Notes: generated by a model from the letters alone, not told the origin. A DNA stretch of 7,906 bases from an uncultured Pseudomonas sp. (GCF_946885885.1 NZ_CAMPHN010000190.1:1-7906); one strand, 5' to 3'. Numbered from the stretch's first letter, positions 1 through 6,583 are shown. Numbers and translations: made by a program.

Positions 1-12
1 TGGAGCGTTGTT

Positions 13-987
13 ATGTCGATCAAGGATCTGATCCTGGTAGCCCTGTTGGCTGCTGTCCTGCCATTTGCCCACGCCGAATCAACCGAGCCGCAAACGGAAC
101 CTGCGACTCCGGCCGAGCCGATGGCAGAGCAACAAAAAGAGCAGCCAGCGCAAGAAGAGCTGGTACAAGAAGAGCTGGTCGAGGAGCAGGAAGAGCCGGG
201 CATGAGCGAAGAGGAATTTCTCGCCAGCCTGAACTTTCAAACCGGCAAAGTGGTACTGGGCGACAACCTGGCGAGCCTGAACCTGCCGGAAAACCTGGTG
301 TTCCTCGATGGCAACGACGCCAACCGGGTGTTGGTCGATGCCTGGGGCAACCCGCCGACCGACGAGGCTCCGCTGGGCATGATTCTGCCGGCCGGTATCT
401 CGCCACTGGCCGAGGAATCCTGGGCGGTGACCGTCGAATTCGAAGAAAGCGGTTTCGTCTCCGACGAAGACGCCGCCGATATCGATTACGCCGAAATGCT
501 CGAGCAACTGCAGCAAGAGACGATCGAGAGCAATGCCTGGCGCGCCGAGAATGGCTACGAGCCGATCGAATTGCTGGGCTGGGCTGCTCAGCCGCACTAC
601 GACGCCCAAGGCAAGAAGCTGCATTGGGCCAAGGAGCTGCGTTTCGGCGACAGCGACATCAATACCCTGAACTACAACATCCGCGTATTGGGCCGCAAAG
701 GCGTACTGGTATTGAACTTCATCGCCAATATGGACCAGCTGCCGGAGATCCAGGCCAACGTGCCGGCGGTGCTGGCGATGACCGAGTTCAATGACGGCAA
801 CCGTTATGCCGACTTCAATCCGGATATCGACCAAGTGGCCGCTTACGGCATCGGTGCGCTGATCGCAGGCAAACTGGCTGCCAAGGCCGGCCTGTTCGCC
901 ACTATCTTGCTGCTGCTGAAGAAGTTCTGGCTGGTGCCGGTGCTGCTGTTCGGCTGGTTGGTCAAGCTCTTTACCGGCAAGAAGTAA
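13..987 (+). CDS. DUF2167 family membrane-anchored protein, 324 aa
   Basis: This is an uncharacterised envelope protein whose biochemical role is not known. The N-terminus is a signal peptide (hydrophobic stretch about residues 5-18, likely cut after AHA at 19-21). An acidic, Gln/Glu-rich low-complexity linker (about 22-68) follows. The conserved body (about 72-275) carries the features by which I recognise DUF2167: a GWAAQPHYD segment near 189-197 followed by LHWAKELRFG (203-212), then LNYNIRVLGRKG (219-230) and YADFNPDIDQVAAYG (265-279). The C-terminus has a Gly/Ala-rich hydrophobic helix (about 278-300) and a second membrane segment (about 304-320) ending in Lys residues, so the protein is probably exported and held in the inner membrane by its tail. 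The start is supported by GGAG at 2-5, seven bases before ATG. It converges on the VWA gene and shares its terminator. Family assignment is fairly sure; function is unknown. Confidence 0.88.
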   Translation: MSIKDLILVALLAAVLPFAHAESTEPQTEPATPAEPMAEQQKEQPAQEELVQEELVEEQEEPGMSEEEFLASLNFQTGKVVLGDNLASLNLPENLVFLDGNDANRVLVDAWGNPPTDEAPLGMILPAGISPLAEESWAVTVEFEESGFVSDEDAADIDYAEMLEQLQQETIESNAWRAENGYEPIELLGWAAQPHYDAQGKKLHWAKELRFGDSDINTLNYNIRVLGRKGVLVLNFIANMDQLPEIQANVPAVLAMTEFNDGNRYADFNPDIDQVAAYGIGALIAGKLAAKAGLFATILLLLKKFWLVPVLLFGWLVKLFTGKK

Positions 988-998
988 CTTGTCGCGTA

Positions 999-1024
999 AA
1001 CCCGCCCCGGTCCTGGGGCGGGTT
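999..1024. terminator. Bidirectional intrinsic-type terminator hairpin
   Basis: A perfect 10-bp GC-rich stem (AACCCGCCCC at 999-1008 with GGGGCGGGTT at 1015-1024) encloses a 6-nt loop. It lies 11 nt after the DUF2167 stop codon and 3 nt after the stop of the convergent VWA gene. The A and T pairs at the base of the stem give a short U run in either direction (UUU for leftward transcripts, UU then C for rightward ones). The T tracts are short, so efficiency is uncertain, but the position between convergent genes makes the call strong. Confidence 0.85.
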
Positions 1025-1027
1025 CGC

Positions 1028-2206
1028 TTACTTGGACAGGAACTTCATACCGTCTTCCAATCCCTGCAGCGTCAGCGGGTACATCTGCTCTTCCAGCAGT
1101 TCGCGCATGATGTTGGTCGAGGCGGTATAGCCCCAGGTTTCCTTGGGGTAGGGGTTGATCCAGATAAGCTTTTTGTACTTCTCCATAAAGCGTTTGATCC
1201 AGACGTAGCCCGGCTCCTCGTTCCAGTGCTCGACGCTGCCACCGGCCTGGGTGATCTCATAGGGCGCCATCGCCGCATCGCCGACGAACACTACCTTGTA
1301 ATCGGCGCCGTATTTATTCAGCAGATCCTGGGTGGAGAAGCGCTCGGATGTGCGCCGCAGGTTGTTCTTCCACACCGATTCGTACACGCAGTTATGGAAG
1401 TAGAAATACTCCATGTGCTTGAACTCGGTCTTGCAGGCCGAGAACAATTCCTCGCAGACCTTCACATGGGCGTCCATCGAGCCGCCGATGTCGAACAGCA
1501 GCAATAACTTGACCGTGTTGCGCCGTTCCGGACGCATCTGGATATTCAACAGGCCGCCGTCTTTGGCGGTGTGGTCGATGGTGCCGTCCAGGTCGAGTTC
1601 GTCCTGGGCGCCCTGACGGGCGAATTTACGCAGGCGGCGCAGGGCGATCTTGATATTGCGCGTGCCCAGCTCGACCTGATCGTCGAGGTTCTTGTACTCG
1701 CGCTGATCCCACACCTTGACGCCCTTGCCCTGGCGCTTGCCGGCATCGCCGACGCGGATGCCTTCCGGGTTGAAGCCGCCGGAGCCGAACGGGCTGGTGC
1801 CGCCGGTGCCGATCCATTTATTGCCGCCGGCGTGGCGTTCCTTCTGTTCTTCCAGGCGCTTCTTGAATTCTTCGATCAGCTTGTCGAGGCCGCCGAGGGA
1901 TTCGATCTTGGCGCGCTCCTCGTCGCTCAGCGAACGCTCGAACTCCTTGCGCAGCCATTCATCGGGGATCAACGCCTCGATGTGCTGGTTGAGGTTTTCC
2001 AGGCCCTTGAAGTAGGCGCCGAAGGCCCGGTCGAACTTGTCGAAATGGCGCTCGTCCTTGACCAGGATGGTGCGCGACAGGAAGTAGAACTCGTCCATAT
2101 CGGCGAACACCACGTTGTGCTTCAACGCGTTGATCAGGTCGAGCAGCTCGCGCACCGAGACCGGTACTTTGGCGGCGCGCATTTCATTGAACAGGTTGAG
2201 CAGCAT
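1028..2206 (-). CDS. CoxE-like von Willebrand factor A domain protein, 392 aa, MoxR partner
   Basis: This is a soluble, probably cytoplasmic protein of the CoxE-like VWA family, whose members act with MoxR-type AAA+ ATPases in protein maturation or complex assembly; CoxD/CoxE of carbon monoxide dehydrogenase are the best-known case. The N-terminal part (about 1-120) is charged and helical. A Gly-rich linker (about 127-150, with GTGGTSPFGSGGF) and a basic, helical stretch (about 155-200) follow. The VWA domain runs from about 230, with strand TVKLLLLFD and the metal-binding loop D239-I-G-G-S243-M-D, to the C-terminus, and includes a VGDAAM loop with D310. The usual DxSxS motif has Gly at its first Ser. 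No signal peptide or membrane segment is visible. The ATG has GAGGA seven bases upstream. It follows moxR by 149 nt on the same strand, and that gap holds a REPIN-like element. The client protein is unknown; no CO dehydrogenase genes are present here. Confidence 0.9.
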   Translation of the reverse strand: MLLNLFNEMRAAKVPVSVRELLDLINALKHNVVFADMDEFYFLSRTILVKDERHFDKFDRAFGAYFKGLENLNQHIEALIPDEWLRKEFERSLSDEERAKIESLGGLDKLIEEFKKRLEEQKERHAGGNKWIGTGGTSPFGSGGFNPEGIRVGDAGKRQGKGVKVWDQREYKNLDDQVELGTRNIKIALRRLRKFARQGAQDELDLDGTIDHTAKDGGLLNIQMRPERRNTVKLLLLFDIGGSMDAHVKVCEELFSACKTEFKHMEYFYFHNCVYESVWKNNLRRTSERFSTQDLLNKYGADYKVVFVGDAAMAPYEITQAGGSVEHWNEEPGYVWIKRFMEKYKKLIWINPYPKETWGYTASTNIMRELLEEQMYPLTLQGLEDGMKFLSK

Positions 2207-2252
2207 GGCTGCATCCTCACTTGCAGAATCATTCCCCGGTTGGGGCGCTCTG

Positions 2253-2337
2253 TGTAGGAGCCAGCTTGCTGGCGATCAGGGACACCGGCAGTGTGCTGGA
2301 TCGCCAGCAAGGACTTGGCGTCCCCCTGGCTCCTACA
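2253..2337. repeat. REPIN-like inverted pair of REP sequences with one split arm
   Basis: The left arm (2253-2276, 24 nt) starts TGTAGGAGCCAGC and contains its own hairpin (GCCAGC at 2260-2265, TT, GCTGGC at 2268-2273), as REP units do. The right arm is its exact reverse complement but is split in two: ATCGCCAGCAAG at 2300-2311 and CTGGCTCCTACA at 2326-2337, with 14 extra bases (2312-2325) between them. Joined, the two halves would give a perfect 24-nt arm. The extra bases supply a substitute hairpin (GGAC at 2311-2314 with GTCC at 2320-2323), and the spacer holds another small one (ACAC at 2282-2285 with GTGT at 2291-2294). The element fills most of the gap between moxR and the VWA gene. In Pseudomonas such elements are non-autonomous and spread by RAYT transposases encoded elsewhere. 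Effects on transcript stability or termination are possible but not shown. Confidence 0.85.
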
Positions 2338-2355
2338 GGTCGGGACTCGTGCCTC

Positions 2356-3201
2356 TTAGCGCGAAGCGCGGCGGGCCATAAACGCCAGTCGCTCGAGCAG
2401 CTGTACATCCTGCTCATTCTTGACCAACGCCCCGGCCAACGGCGGAATGGCCTTGGTCGGATCGCGCTCGCGCAGTACCGCTTCGCCGATATTGTCGGCC
2501 ATCAGCAGCTTCAGCCAGTCGACCAGTTCGCTGGTCGAGGGCTTCTTCTTCAGGCCGGGCACCTTGCGCACATCGAAGAACACATCGAGTGCTTCGGCCA
2601 CCAGATCCTTCTTGATATCCGGGTAGTGCACGTCGACGATTTTCTGCAGGGTCGCGCGGTCCGGGAAGGCGATGTAGTGGAAGAAGCAGCGGCGCAGGAA
2701 GGCGTCCGGCAGTTCCTTTTCGTTGTTCGAGGTGATGATGATGATCGGGCGTTGCTTGGCCTTGATCGTCTCGTTTGTCTCGTAAACGTAGAACTCCATT
2801 TTGTCGAGTTCTTGCAGCAGGTCGTTGGGGAATTCGATGTCGGCCTTGTCGATCTCGTCGATCAGCAGAATCACCCGCTCTTCGGATTCGAAGGCCTCCC
2901 ACAGCTTGCCCTTCTTGATGTAGTTGCGCACGTCGTGGACTTTGTCCGAATCGAGTTGCGAGTCGCGCAGGCGGCTGACCGCGTCGTATTCGTACAGGCC
3001 CTGATGGGCCTTGGTGGTGGACTTGATATGCCAGGTGATCAGGCGGGCGCCAAAGGATTCGGCCAACTGTTCGGCGAGCATGGTCTTGCCGGTGCCCGGC
3101 TCGCCCTTGACCAGCAACGGACGCTCCAGGGTGATGGCGGCATTGACCGCGAGCTTGAGGTCGTCGGTGGCGACGTAGGACTGGGTGCCTTCGAACTTCA
3201 T
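2356..3201 (-). CDS. MoxR-family AAA+ ATPase, 281 aa
   Basis: This is a cytoplasmic AAA+ ATPase of the MoxR class, expected to form a ring and use ATP to remodel or activate clients together with a VWA-domain partner. The nucleotide site is complete: Walker A GEPGTGKT at 33-40, Walker B ILLIDEID at 111-118, sensor 1 in IIITSNNEKELPDAFLRR (about 154-171), with the Arg pair at 170-171 as likely arginine finger. The lid domain (about 185-281) has the STSELVDW helix near 222-229 where sensor 2 usually sits. The length is typical for short MoxR proteins. The start is supported by AGGA (3211-3214 on the + strand as TCCT) nine bases upstream, and a sigma70-like promoter lies within about 95 nt. The VWA gene is downstream on the same strand, the usual MoxR-VWA arrangement. 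Subfamily and client cannot be fixed from sequence alone. Confidence 0.93.
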   Translation of the reverse strand: MKFEGTQSYVATDDLKLAVNAAITLERPLLVKGEPGTGKTMLAEQLAESFGARLITWHIKSTTKAHQGLYEYDAVSRLRDSQLDSDKVHDVRNYIKKGKLWEAFESEERVILLIDEIDKADIEFPNDLLQELDKMEFYVYETNETIKAKQRPIIIITSNNEKELPDAFLRRCFFHYIAFPDRATLQKIVDVHYPDIKKDLVAEALDVFFDVRKVPGLKKKPSTSELVDWLKLLMADNIGEAVLRERDPTKAIPPLAGALVKNEQDVQLLERLAFMARRASR

Positions 3202-3266
3202 CGGTAAAAATCCTCGTACAGGAGCGCGCAGGGCAATACCCGCGAGTTCAGTATTTGAAAAACTCG

Positions 3267-3296
3267 ACTATAACGCGCGAGCCGGGTAGCTGTGAA
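3267..3296 (-). promoter_or_regulatory. Candidate sigma70 promoter for moxR-VWA
   Basis: Read on the - strand, TTCACA (3296-3291) and TATAGT (3272-3267) each match the sigma70 consensus boxes at five of six positions and are 18 nt apart. Transcription would begin near 3260, giving a leader of about 60 nt before the moxR ATG at 3201. This suggests moxR does not depend on readthrough from the DUF748 gene. The prediction is by eye only. Confidence 0.55.
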
Positions 3297-3308
3297 CGCA
3301 GATGCCTT

Positions 3309-3323
3309 ATTCAGTCACTGAAT
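3309..3323. repeat. Perfect 15-bp palindrome upstream of the moxR promoter
   Basis: ATTCAGT (3309-3315), C, ACTGAAT (3317-3323) is a perfect 7-1-7 inverted repeat. It sits 6 nt past the stop codon of the DUF748 gene and about 13 bp upstream of the -35 box of the candidate moxR promoter. The single-base centre makes it a poor RNA hairpin, and no T run follows on either strand, so a dimeric regulator's operator is a better reading than a terminator. I cannot assign a regulator. Confidence 0.45.
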
Positions 3324-3329
3324 GGTCCG

Positions 3330-4418
3330 TCACTCCTCGACCGGTTCGCCATCGTCGGGCGAGTTTTCAAAATTCGCCGAGAACGCCTCGATAAAACCAT
3401 TGCGCAGGATCGCGAGAAACGCCTGGAAGGCGTTGACATCCTGCCGGTGCACACTGCCGCTGAGTTCGACGCGGGTGGCGAATTGATCCTTCGACTGATT
3501 TTTCAGCGCGGTTTCGCCCGCACCGATCAGCGCTTCCCAGATCGAGCGGAGAAATCCCTTGTCGCCATTGGCGACGTCCTGCTGCCAGTCGAACACTTCG
3601 ACATTGTGTAGCAGGGGTTTGATATAGCCGCTGAGCTGGCCGTCATCGGCGTTCGCCTCTACGACCAGATCGCCGCTGCCGGCCTTGAAGTCGAAGCCGC
3701 CATAGGCCGAGGAAAAATCGTTGAGTCGGGTGAGGTCGATATCGGTGACGCGCAATTTGAATTCGAAATTTTCGAAGTCTTGCAGCGGGTTGAATGTCGC
3801 GCTGCTTTCCAGCGGTGCATGGTTCAATAACAGGGCCGAGCCCTCGAAGCTGGCAGCGCGTTCGTTTTGTTTTTTCTCGACATTGGTCAAGTTATACAGG
3901 CTGGCGTTGACCTCGGTGGCGCGCAGATCGACCGGAGGATCGGCGGTCAGATTATGAAAACGCAGGCTGCCGTCGATCACCCGGACTTCGTTGAGGGTGA
4001 TGGGCAGCAGTTTTTCCAGCTGCCGACGCCAATCGGTGCCTTGGCCGGACTGCGAGCGTTGCTTGTCGGCGCCGCCATCGACGAAATTGACCTCGGGCTG
4101 CTCGAACACCACCTCGGCCACTATGGCGCGATTTTGCCAAAGCTCCGGCCAGCTGACCGCCAGTTCGATGCTTGGCGCATCGACGAACGGCACGGGTACC
4201 TGGCCGCTGCTTTTGACGATGGTCAGGTCGTTGACCCAGTAAGCGCCGCGCCACCAGGCCAGATCGACATCGCCGATGTGCCCGCTGTAGTCGCCCATAT
4301 CGGCGAGCTTGTCGTTCAGGTAGTCGCGTACCAGCACGGGCAAGGCGAGGTGCAGCGCCACCAGGGCGACGACGATACCCAGAAGTATCCACTGAGGAAT
4401 GCTGTAGCGTTTCTTCAT
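3330..4418 (-). CDS. DUF748/AsmA-like membrane-anchored protein, 362 aa
   Basis: This is an inner-membrane-anchored periplasmic protein resembling the DUF748/AsmA-like group. Larger relatives of that group (AsmA, YhdP, TamB) are linked to lipid transport or envelope maintenance; the role of short members such as this is unknown. The N-terminus is MKKRYSIPQW followed by one membrane helix (about 10-30). Next comes the characteristic segment near 46-65 (GHIGDVDLAWWRGAYWVNDL), where a short beta repeat begins. The remainder is beta-rich with repeated 'L-V-D-G-S-L-R' type strands, and the tail is acidic (DDGEPVEE). The frame stays open back to an ATG at 4550, but that would overlap the divergent cysK start and put 44 unrelated residues before the anchor. 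I therefore chose the ATG at 4418, which has AGGGAG (CTCCCT at 4429-4434 on +) 10 nt upstream. moxR follows by 128 nt on the same strand, with its own promoter candidate. Confidence 0.82.
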   Translation of the reverse strand: MKKRYSIPQWILLGIVVALVALHLALPVLVRDYLNDKLADMGDYSGHIGDVDLAWWRGAYWVNDLTIVKSSGQVPVPFVDAPSIELAVSWPELWQNRAIVAEVVFEQPEVNFVDGGADKQRSQSGQGTDWRRQLEKLLPITLNEVRVIDGSLRFHNLTADPPVDLRATEVNASLYNLTNVEKKQNERAASFEGSALLLNHAPLESSATFNPLQDFENFEFKLRVTDIDLTRLNDFSSAYGGFDFKAGSGDLVVEANADDGQLSGYIKPLLHNVEVFDWQQDVANGDKGFLRSIWEALIGAGETALKNQSKDQFATRVELSGSVHRQDVNAFQAFLAILRNGFIEAFSANFENSPDDGEPVEE

Positions 4419-4428
4419 AAGGGAAAGA

Positions 4429-4434
4429 CTCCCT
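4429..4434 (-). promoter_or_regulatory. Ribosome binding site fixing the DUF748 gene start
   Basis: AGGGAG on the - strand lies 10 nt before the ATG at 4418. The spacing is a little long, but it is placed just ahead of the Lys-rich N-terminus and membrane helix, which favours this start over the in-frame ATG at 4550. Confidence 0.55.
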
Positions 4435-4496
4435 AGCGGCGCCAAGGGTTCAGATAAAGCAAACGGCCAGACTGGACGGGATAGCCCATGCGTCAT

Positions 4497-4509
4497 AGGC
4501 TGATAGCCT
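4497..4509. repeat. Short palindrome in the divergent DUF748-cysK promoter region
   Basis: AGGCT (4497-4501), GAT, AGCCT (4505-4509) is a perfect 5-3-5 inverted repeat followed on + by further T residues (TTTT at 4509-4512). It lies 30 nt before the cysK start, within the 121-bp region (4419-4539) that must hold the promoters of both divergent genes. It could be an operator half-site pair or a small leader hairpin. I could not identify convincing -35/-10 boxes for either gene, nor a defensible CysB site. A palindrome this short could be chance. Confidence 0.3.
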
Positions 4510-4539
4510 TTTCGGCAACCTACGCACAAGGACACCGCC

Positions 4540-5514
4540 ATGAGCCGCATCTATGCAGACAACGCGCAAGCCATCGGCAATACGCCGCTGGTAATGATCA
4601 ATCGCCTGGGCCCTAAAGGCGTCACCATTCTGGCGAAAATCGAGGGGCGTAATCCGGCCTATTCGGTGAAGTGCCGCATCGGTGCGAGCATGGTCTGGGA
4701 CGCGGAAGAGCGCGGTGTGCTCAAGCCCGGCATGACCATCGTCGAGCCCACCTCGGGTAATACCGGCATCGGTCTGGCCTTCGTCGCCGCGGCGCGCGGC
4801 TATAAGTTGTTGTTGACCATGCCGGCCTCCATGAGCCTGGAGCGGCGCAAGGTGTTGAAAGCTTTGGGCGCCGAGCTGGTGCTGACCGAAGCGGCCAAGG
4901 GCATGAAGGGCGCCATCGAGAAAGCCGCGGAAATCGCCGCGTCCGACACCAGCCAATATTTCATGCCGCAACAATTCAACAACCCGGCCAACCCGGGGAT
5001 TCACGAGCAGACCACCGGCCCGGAAATCTGGAAAGATACCGACGGCGCCATCGACGTGCTGGTGGCGGGGGTCGGCACCGGCGGCACCATCACCGGGGTG
5101 TCGCGCTATATCAAACAGATCCAGGGCAAGCCGATTCTCTCGGTGGCCGTGGAGCCGGTCGGCTCGCCGGTGATCAGCCAGACCCTGGCTGGCGAAGAGG
5201 TCAAGCCCAGCCCACACAAGATCCAGGGCATCGGCGCGGGCTTCGTGCCGAACAACCTCGATCTGGCGATGGTCGACCGTGTCGAACTGGTCAGCGACGA
5301 CGACGCCAAGGCGGTGGCGCTGCGCCTGATGCGTGAGGAAGGCATCCTTTGCGGCATCTCCTGCGGCGCCGCCATGGCCGCCGCGCTGCGCATCGCCGAA
5401 GAGCCGGAAATGCAAGGCAAAACCCTGGTGGTGATATTGCCCGACTCCGGCGAGCGCTACCTGTCGTCCATGCTCTTCGCCGATATGTTCACCGAGCAGG
5501 AATTGCAGCAATAG
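4540..5514 (+). CDS. cysK: Cysteine synthase A (O-acetylserine sulfhydrylase), 324 aa
   Basis: This cytoplasmic PLP enzyme joins O-acetyl-L-serine and sulfide to give L-cysteine and acetate, the last step of sulfate assimilation. The PLP lysine is K44 in [13 protein letters not shown]. This SVKCR form, with Cys after Lys, marks gammaproteobacterial CysK rather than CysM, which has SVKDR. The substrate loop TSGNTG is at 71-76, the phosphate-binding GVGTGG at 177-182, and GISCGAA at 272-278 carries the Ser that contacts the PLP ring nitrogen. The C-terminus ([20 protein letters not shown]) and total length match the E. coli enzyme closely. In other bacteria CysK binds the CysE C-terminus to form the cysteine synthase complex; cysE is not in this window. 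AAGGA (4528-4532) lies seven nt before the ATG. The gene appears monocistronic: it is divergent from the DUF748 gene and convergent with the transporter gene. Confidence 0.97.
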   Translation: MSRIYADNAQAIGNTPLVMINRLGPKGVTILAKIEGRNPAYSVKCRIGASMVWDAEERGVLKPGMTIVEPTSGNTGIGLAFVAAARGYKLLLTMPASMSLERRKVLKALGAELVLTEAAKGMKGAIEKAAEIAASDTSQYFMPQQFNNPANPGIHEQTTGPEIWKDTDGAIDVLVAGVGTGGTITGVSRYIKQIQGKPILSVAVEPVGSPVISQTLAGEEVKPSPHKIQGIGAGFVPNNLDLAMVDRVELVSDDDAKAVALRLMREEGILCGISCGAAMAAALRIAEEPEMQGKTLVVILPDSGERYLSSMLFADMFTEQELQQ

Positions 5515-5523
5515 AGCAGCGGC

Positions 5524-5597
5524 AAGCTTCAAGCTTCAAGCGAAGGCAGGGGGGCTGGCGCTCCTGCGTTTAACTTGCAGCTTGCAGCTTGCAGCTT
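5524..5597. repeat. Inverted repeat of 7-nt units between convergent cysK and transporter genes
   Basis: The left arm (5524-5541) is AAGCTTC iterated about 2.5 times. The right arm (5574-5597) is CTTGCAG iterated about 3.4 times. The reverse complement of the right arm aligns with the left arm over 18 positions with only two mismatches, one per repeat unit, so a long stem is possible. An inner stem, GCAGG (5546-5550) with CCTGC (5563-5567), lies between the arms. The element begins 10 nt after the cysK stop and ends 5 nt from the transporter stop. It may act as a bidirectional transcription end, though it lacks a clear T run. It looks like a dispersed Pseudomonas intergenic repeat rather than a simple terminator. 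Confidence 0.7.
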
Positions 5598-5601
5598 TCG
5601 G

Positions 5602-6489
5602 CTAGCGGCTGGCCGAAGGCCTGACCACCAACCAGAGCGCAATCGCGATCAATACGCCGCCGTACAAGTAAGCCCAGGACAAGGGTTCGTCGAGCAGCAG
5701 CCAGCCCCAGAGCACGCCGAAGGGCGGAATCAGAAAGGTGGTGGTCGAGGCTTTGATCGGGCCGATGTCGTTGAGCAGGCGGAAATACAGGACATAGGCA
5801 AATGCCGTGCAACCCAGCCCCAGCCCGGCCAGGGACAGCCACACATCCAAGCCGCCCCAGTCGGCCGGTGGTTGCACAAGCAAAGCGCCACCGAAGAAAG
5901 GCAGCAGGAACAGGCTGGCACCGCACAGGCTGGCGAATGCGGTCAGGCGATTGTCCAGGCCGCCTTGTTCGGCGATCCAGCGGCGGGTGAGAAAGCCGGC
6001 GAAGCCATAGCAGGTGGTGGCGACCAGGCAGGCCGCCGCGCCGAGTAGCAGTTCCTGATCGAATTCGACCGGGCCGGTGCGGGTCAGAACCGCGACGCCG
6101 AACAGGCCCAGCGCCACGCCCGCCGCCTTGCTCAAGGTCAGCGCCTCGGCGAAGAACAGCATGCCGATCAGCACGCCGACCATCGGCGTGGTGGCGTTGA
6201 AGATTGCCGAATAACCCGCCGGCAACACCAACGCGGCCAGGCTGTACATCGCCGCGGGCAAGCCGGCGCTGAATATGCCGAGTGTCAGGCACTGCTTGAG
6301 TTTGCCGCGAAAATCCCAGGGCACGCGCATCAACAGCAGAATCGCGAGCAAACCGAGTGCACCCAGGCTGGCGCGAAAGAACGCGGTCGGCATGCTGCCC
6401 AGCACAGGCGCGATGATGCGCATAAACAGAAAGCTGGCGCCCCAGATGGCGGCAAGAAACAACAGACGCAACAGATCGGCGAGGCGCAC
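5602..6489 (-). CDS. EamA/DMT-family membrane transporter, 295 aa
   Basis: This is an inner-membrane protein of the drug/metabolite transporter superfamily with two EamA repeats and about ten membrane helices. The first repeat opens with LLFLAAIWGASFLFMR (about 8-23) and contains the PAGYSAIFNATTPMVG region (about 109-124). The second begins near LLGAAACLVATTCYGFAGF and ends with TFLIPPFGVLWGWLLLDEPLSW, where a Pro pair and a late LLxDEPL motif are typical of EamA proteins. Members export amino acids or other metabolites; the substrate cannot be read from sequence. The frame is open to an ATG at 6549, but the first 20 residues of that version are atypical. A GTG at 6489 has GGAG six nt upstream and gives the usual family N-terminus (VRLADLLRLLFLAA), so I chose it. 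The upstream region is shared with divergent aceK. The stop is 5 nt from the intergenic inverted repeat. Confidence 0.88.
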   Translation of the reverse strand: MRLADLLRLLFLAAIWGASFLFMRIIAPVLGSMPTAFFRASLGALGLLAILLLMRVPWDFRGKLKQCLTLGIFSAGLPAAMYSLAALVLPAGYSAIFNATTPMVGVLIGMLFFAEALTLSKAAGVALGLFGVAVLTRTGPVEFDQELLLGAAACLVATTCYGFAGFLTRRWIAEQGGLDNRLTAFASLCGASLFLLPFFGGALLVQPPADWGGLDVWLSLAGLGLGCTAFAYVLYFRLLNDIGPIKASTTTFLIPPFGVLWGWLLLDEPLSWAYLYGGVLIAIALWLVVRPSASR

Positions 6490-6495
6490 GGCGAA

Positions 6496-6499
6496 CTCC
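6496..6499 (-). promoter_or_regulatory. Ribosome binding site supporting the GTG start of the transporter gene
   Basis: GGAG on the - strand lies six nt before the GTG at 6489; a second GGAG is at 6502-6505. No comparable site precedes the in-frame ATG at 6549. A TTGACG that could be a -35 box lies further upstream on - (6579-6574), but no good -10 box accompanies it. Confidence 0.55.
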
Positions 6500-6583
6500 A
6501 ACTCCGTGGAAAGGGCGAGCAGTGTTGCCGGGCGCGTGCAGCAAGGCAATCCGAAAACGACTTTTCTATCCGGCGCGTCAAGC

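Noticed and set aside
2253..2337. CRISPR-like or IS-end interpretation of the repeat between moxR and the VWA gene
   Set aside because: There are only two arms in inverted orientation, with internal hairpins and no spacers or transposase, which fits a REPIN.
1028..3201. A carbon monoxide dehydrogenase maturation locus (coxD/coxE)
   Set aside because: No coxMSL or other cox genes are present; similarity to CoxD/CoxE is only at the level of the MoxR and VWA families.
2221..3207. A 328-codon open frame on + across moxR
   Set aside because: It is antisense to a complete AAA+ ATPase, starts inside the REPIN region and has no family resemblance.
4419..4550. Longer version of the DUF748 protein starting at 4550
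   Set aside because: It would overlap the cysK start, adds 44 residues without family features and moves the membrane anchor inward; the ATG at 4418 fits better.
4540..5514. cysM (cysteine synthase B) as the identity of the PLP enzyme
   Set aside because: The active-site SVKCR form, the length of 324 residues and the ELQQ tail match CysK, not CysM.
4450..5532. A 360-codon open frame antisense to the whole of cysK
   Set aside because: The cysK reading is unmistakable and GC-rich codon use leaves the opposite strand free of stops; the antisense protein is His/Arg/Gly-rich with no recognisable domain.
5570..6544. A 324-codon open frame on - overlapping the transporter gene in another frame
   Set aside because: Its Arg/Gly/Pro-rich translation lacks membrane helices, whereas the neighbouring frame encodes a clear EamA transporter.
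6490..6549. Longer version of the transporter starting at the ATG at 6549
   Set aside because: The GTG at 6489 has a well-spaced GGAG and yields the usual EamA N-terminus; the extra residues look non-coding.
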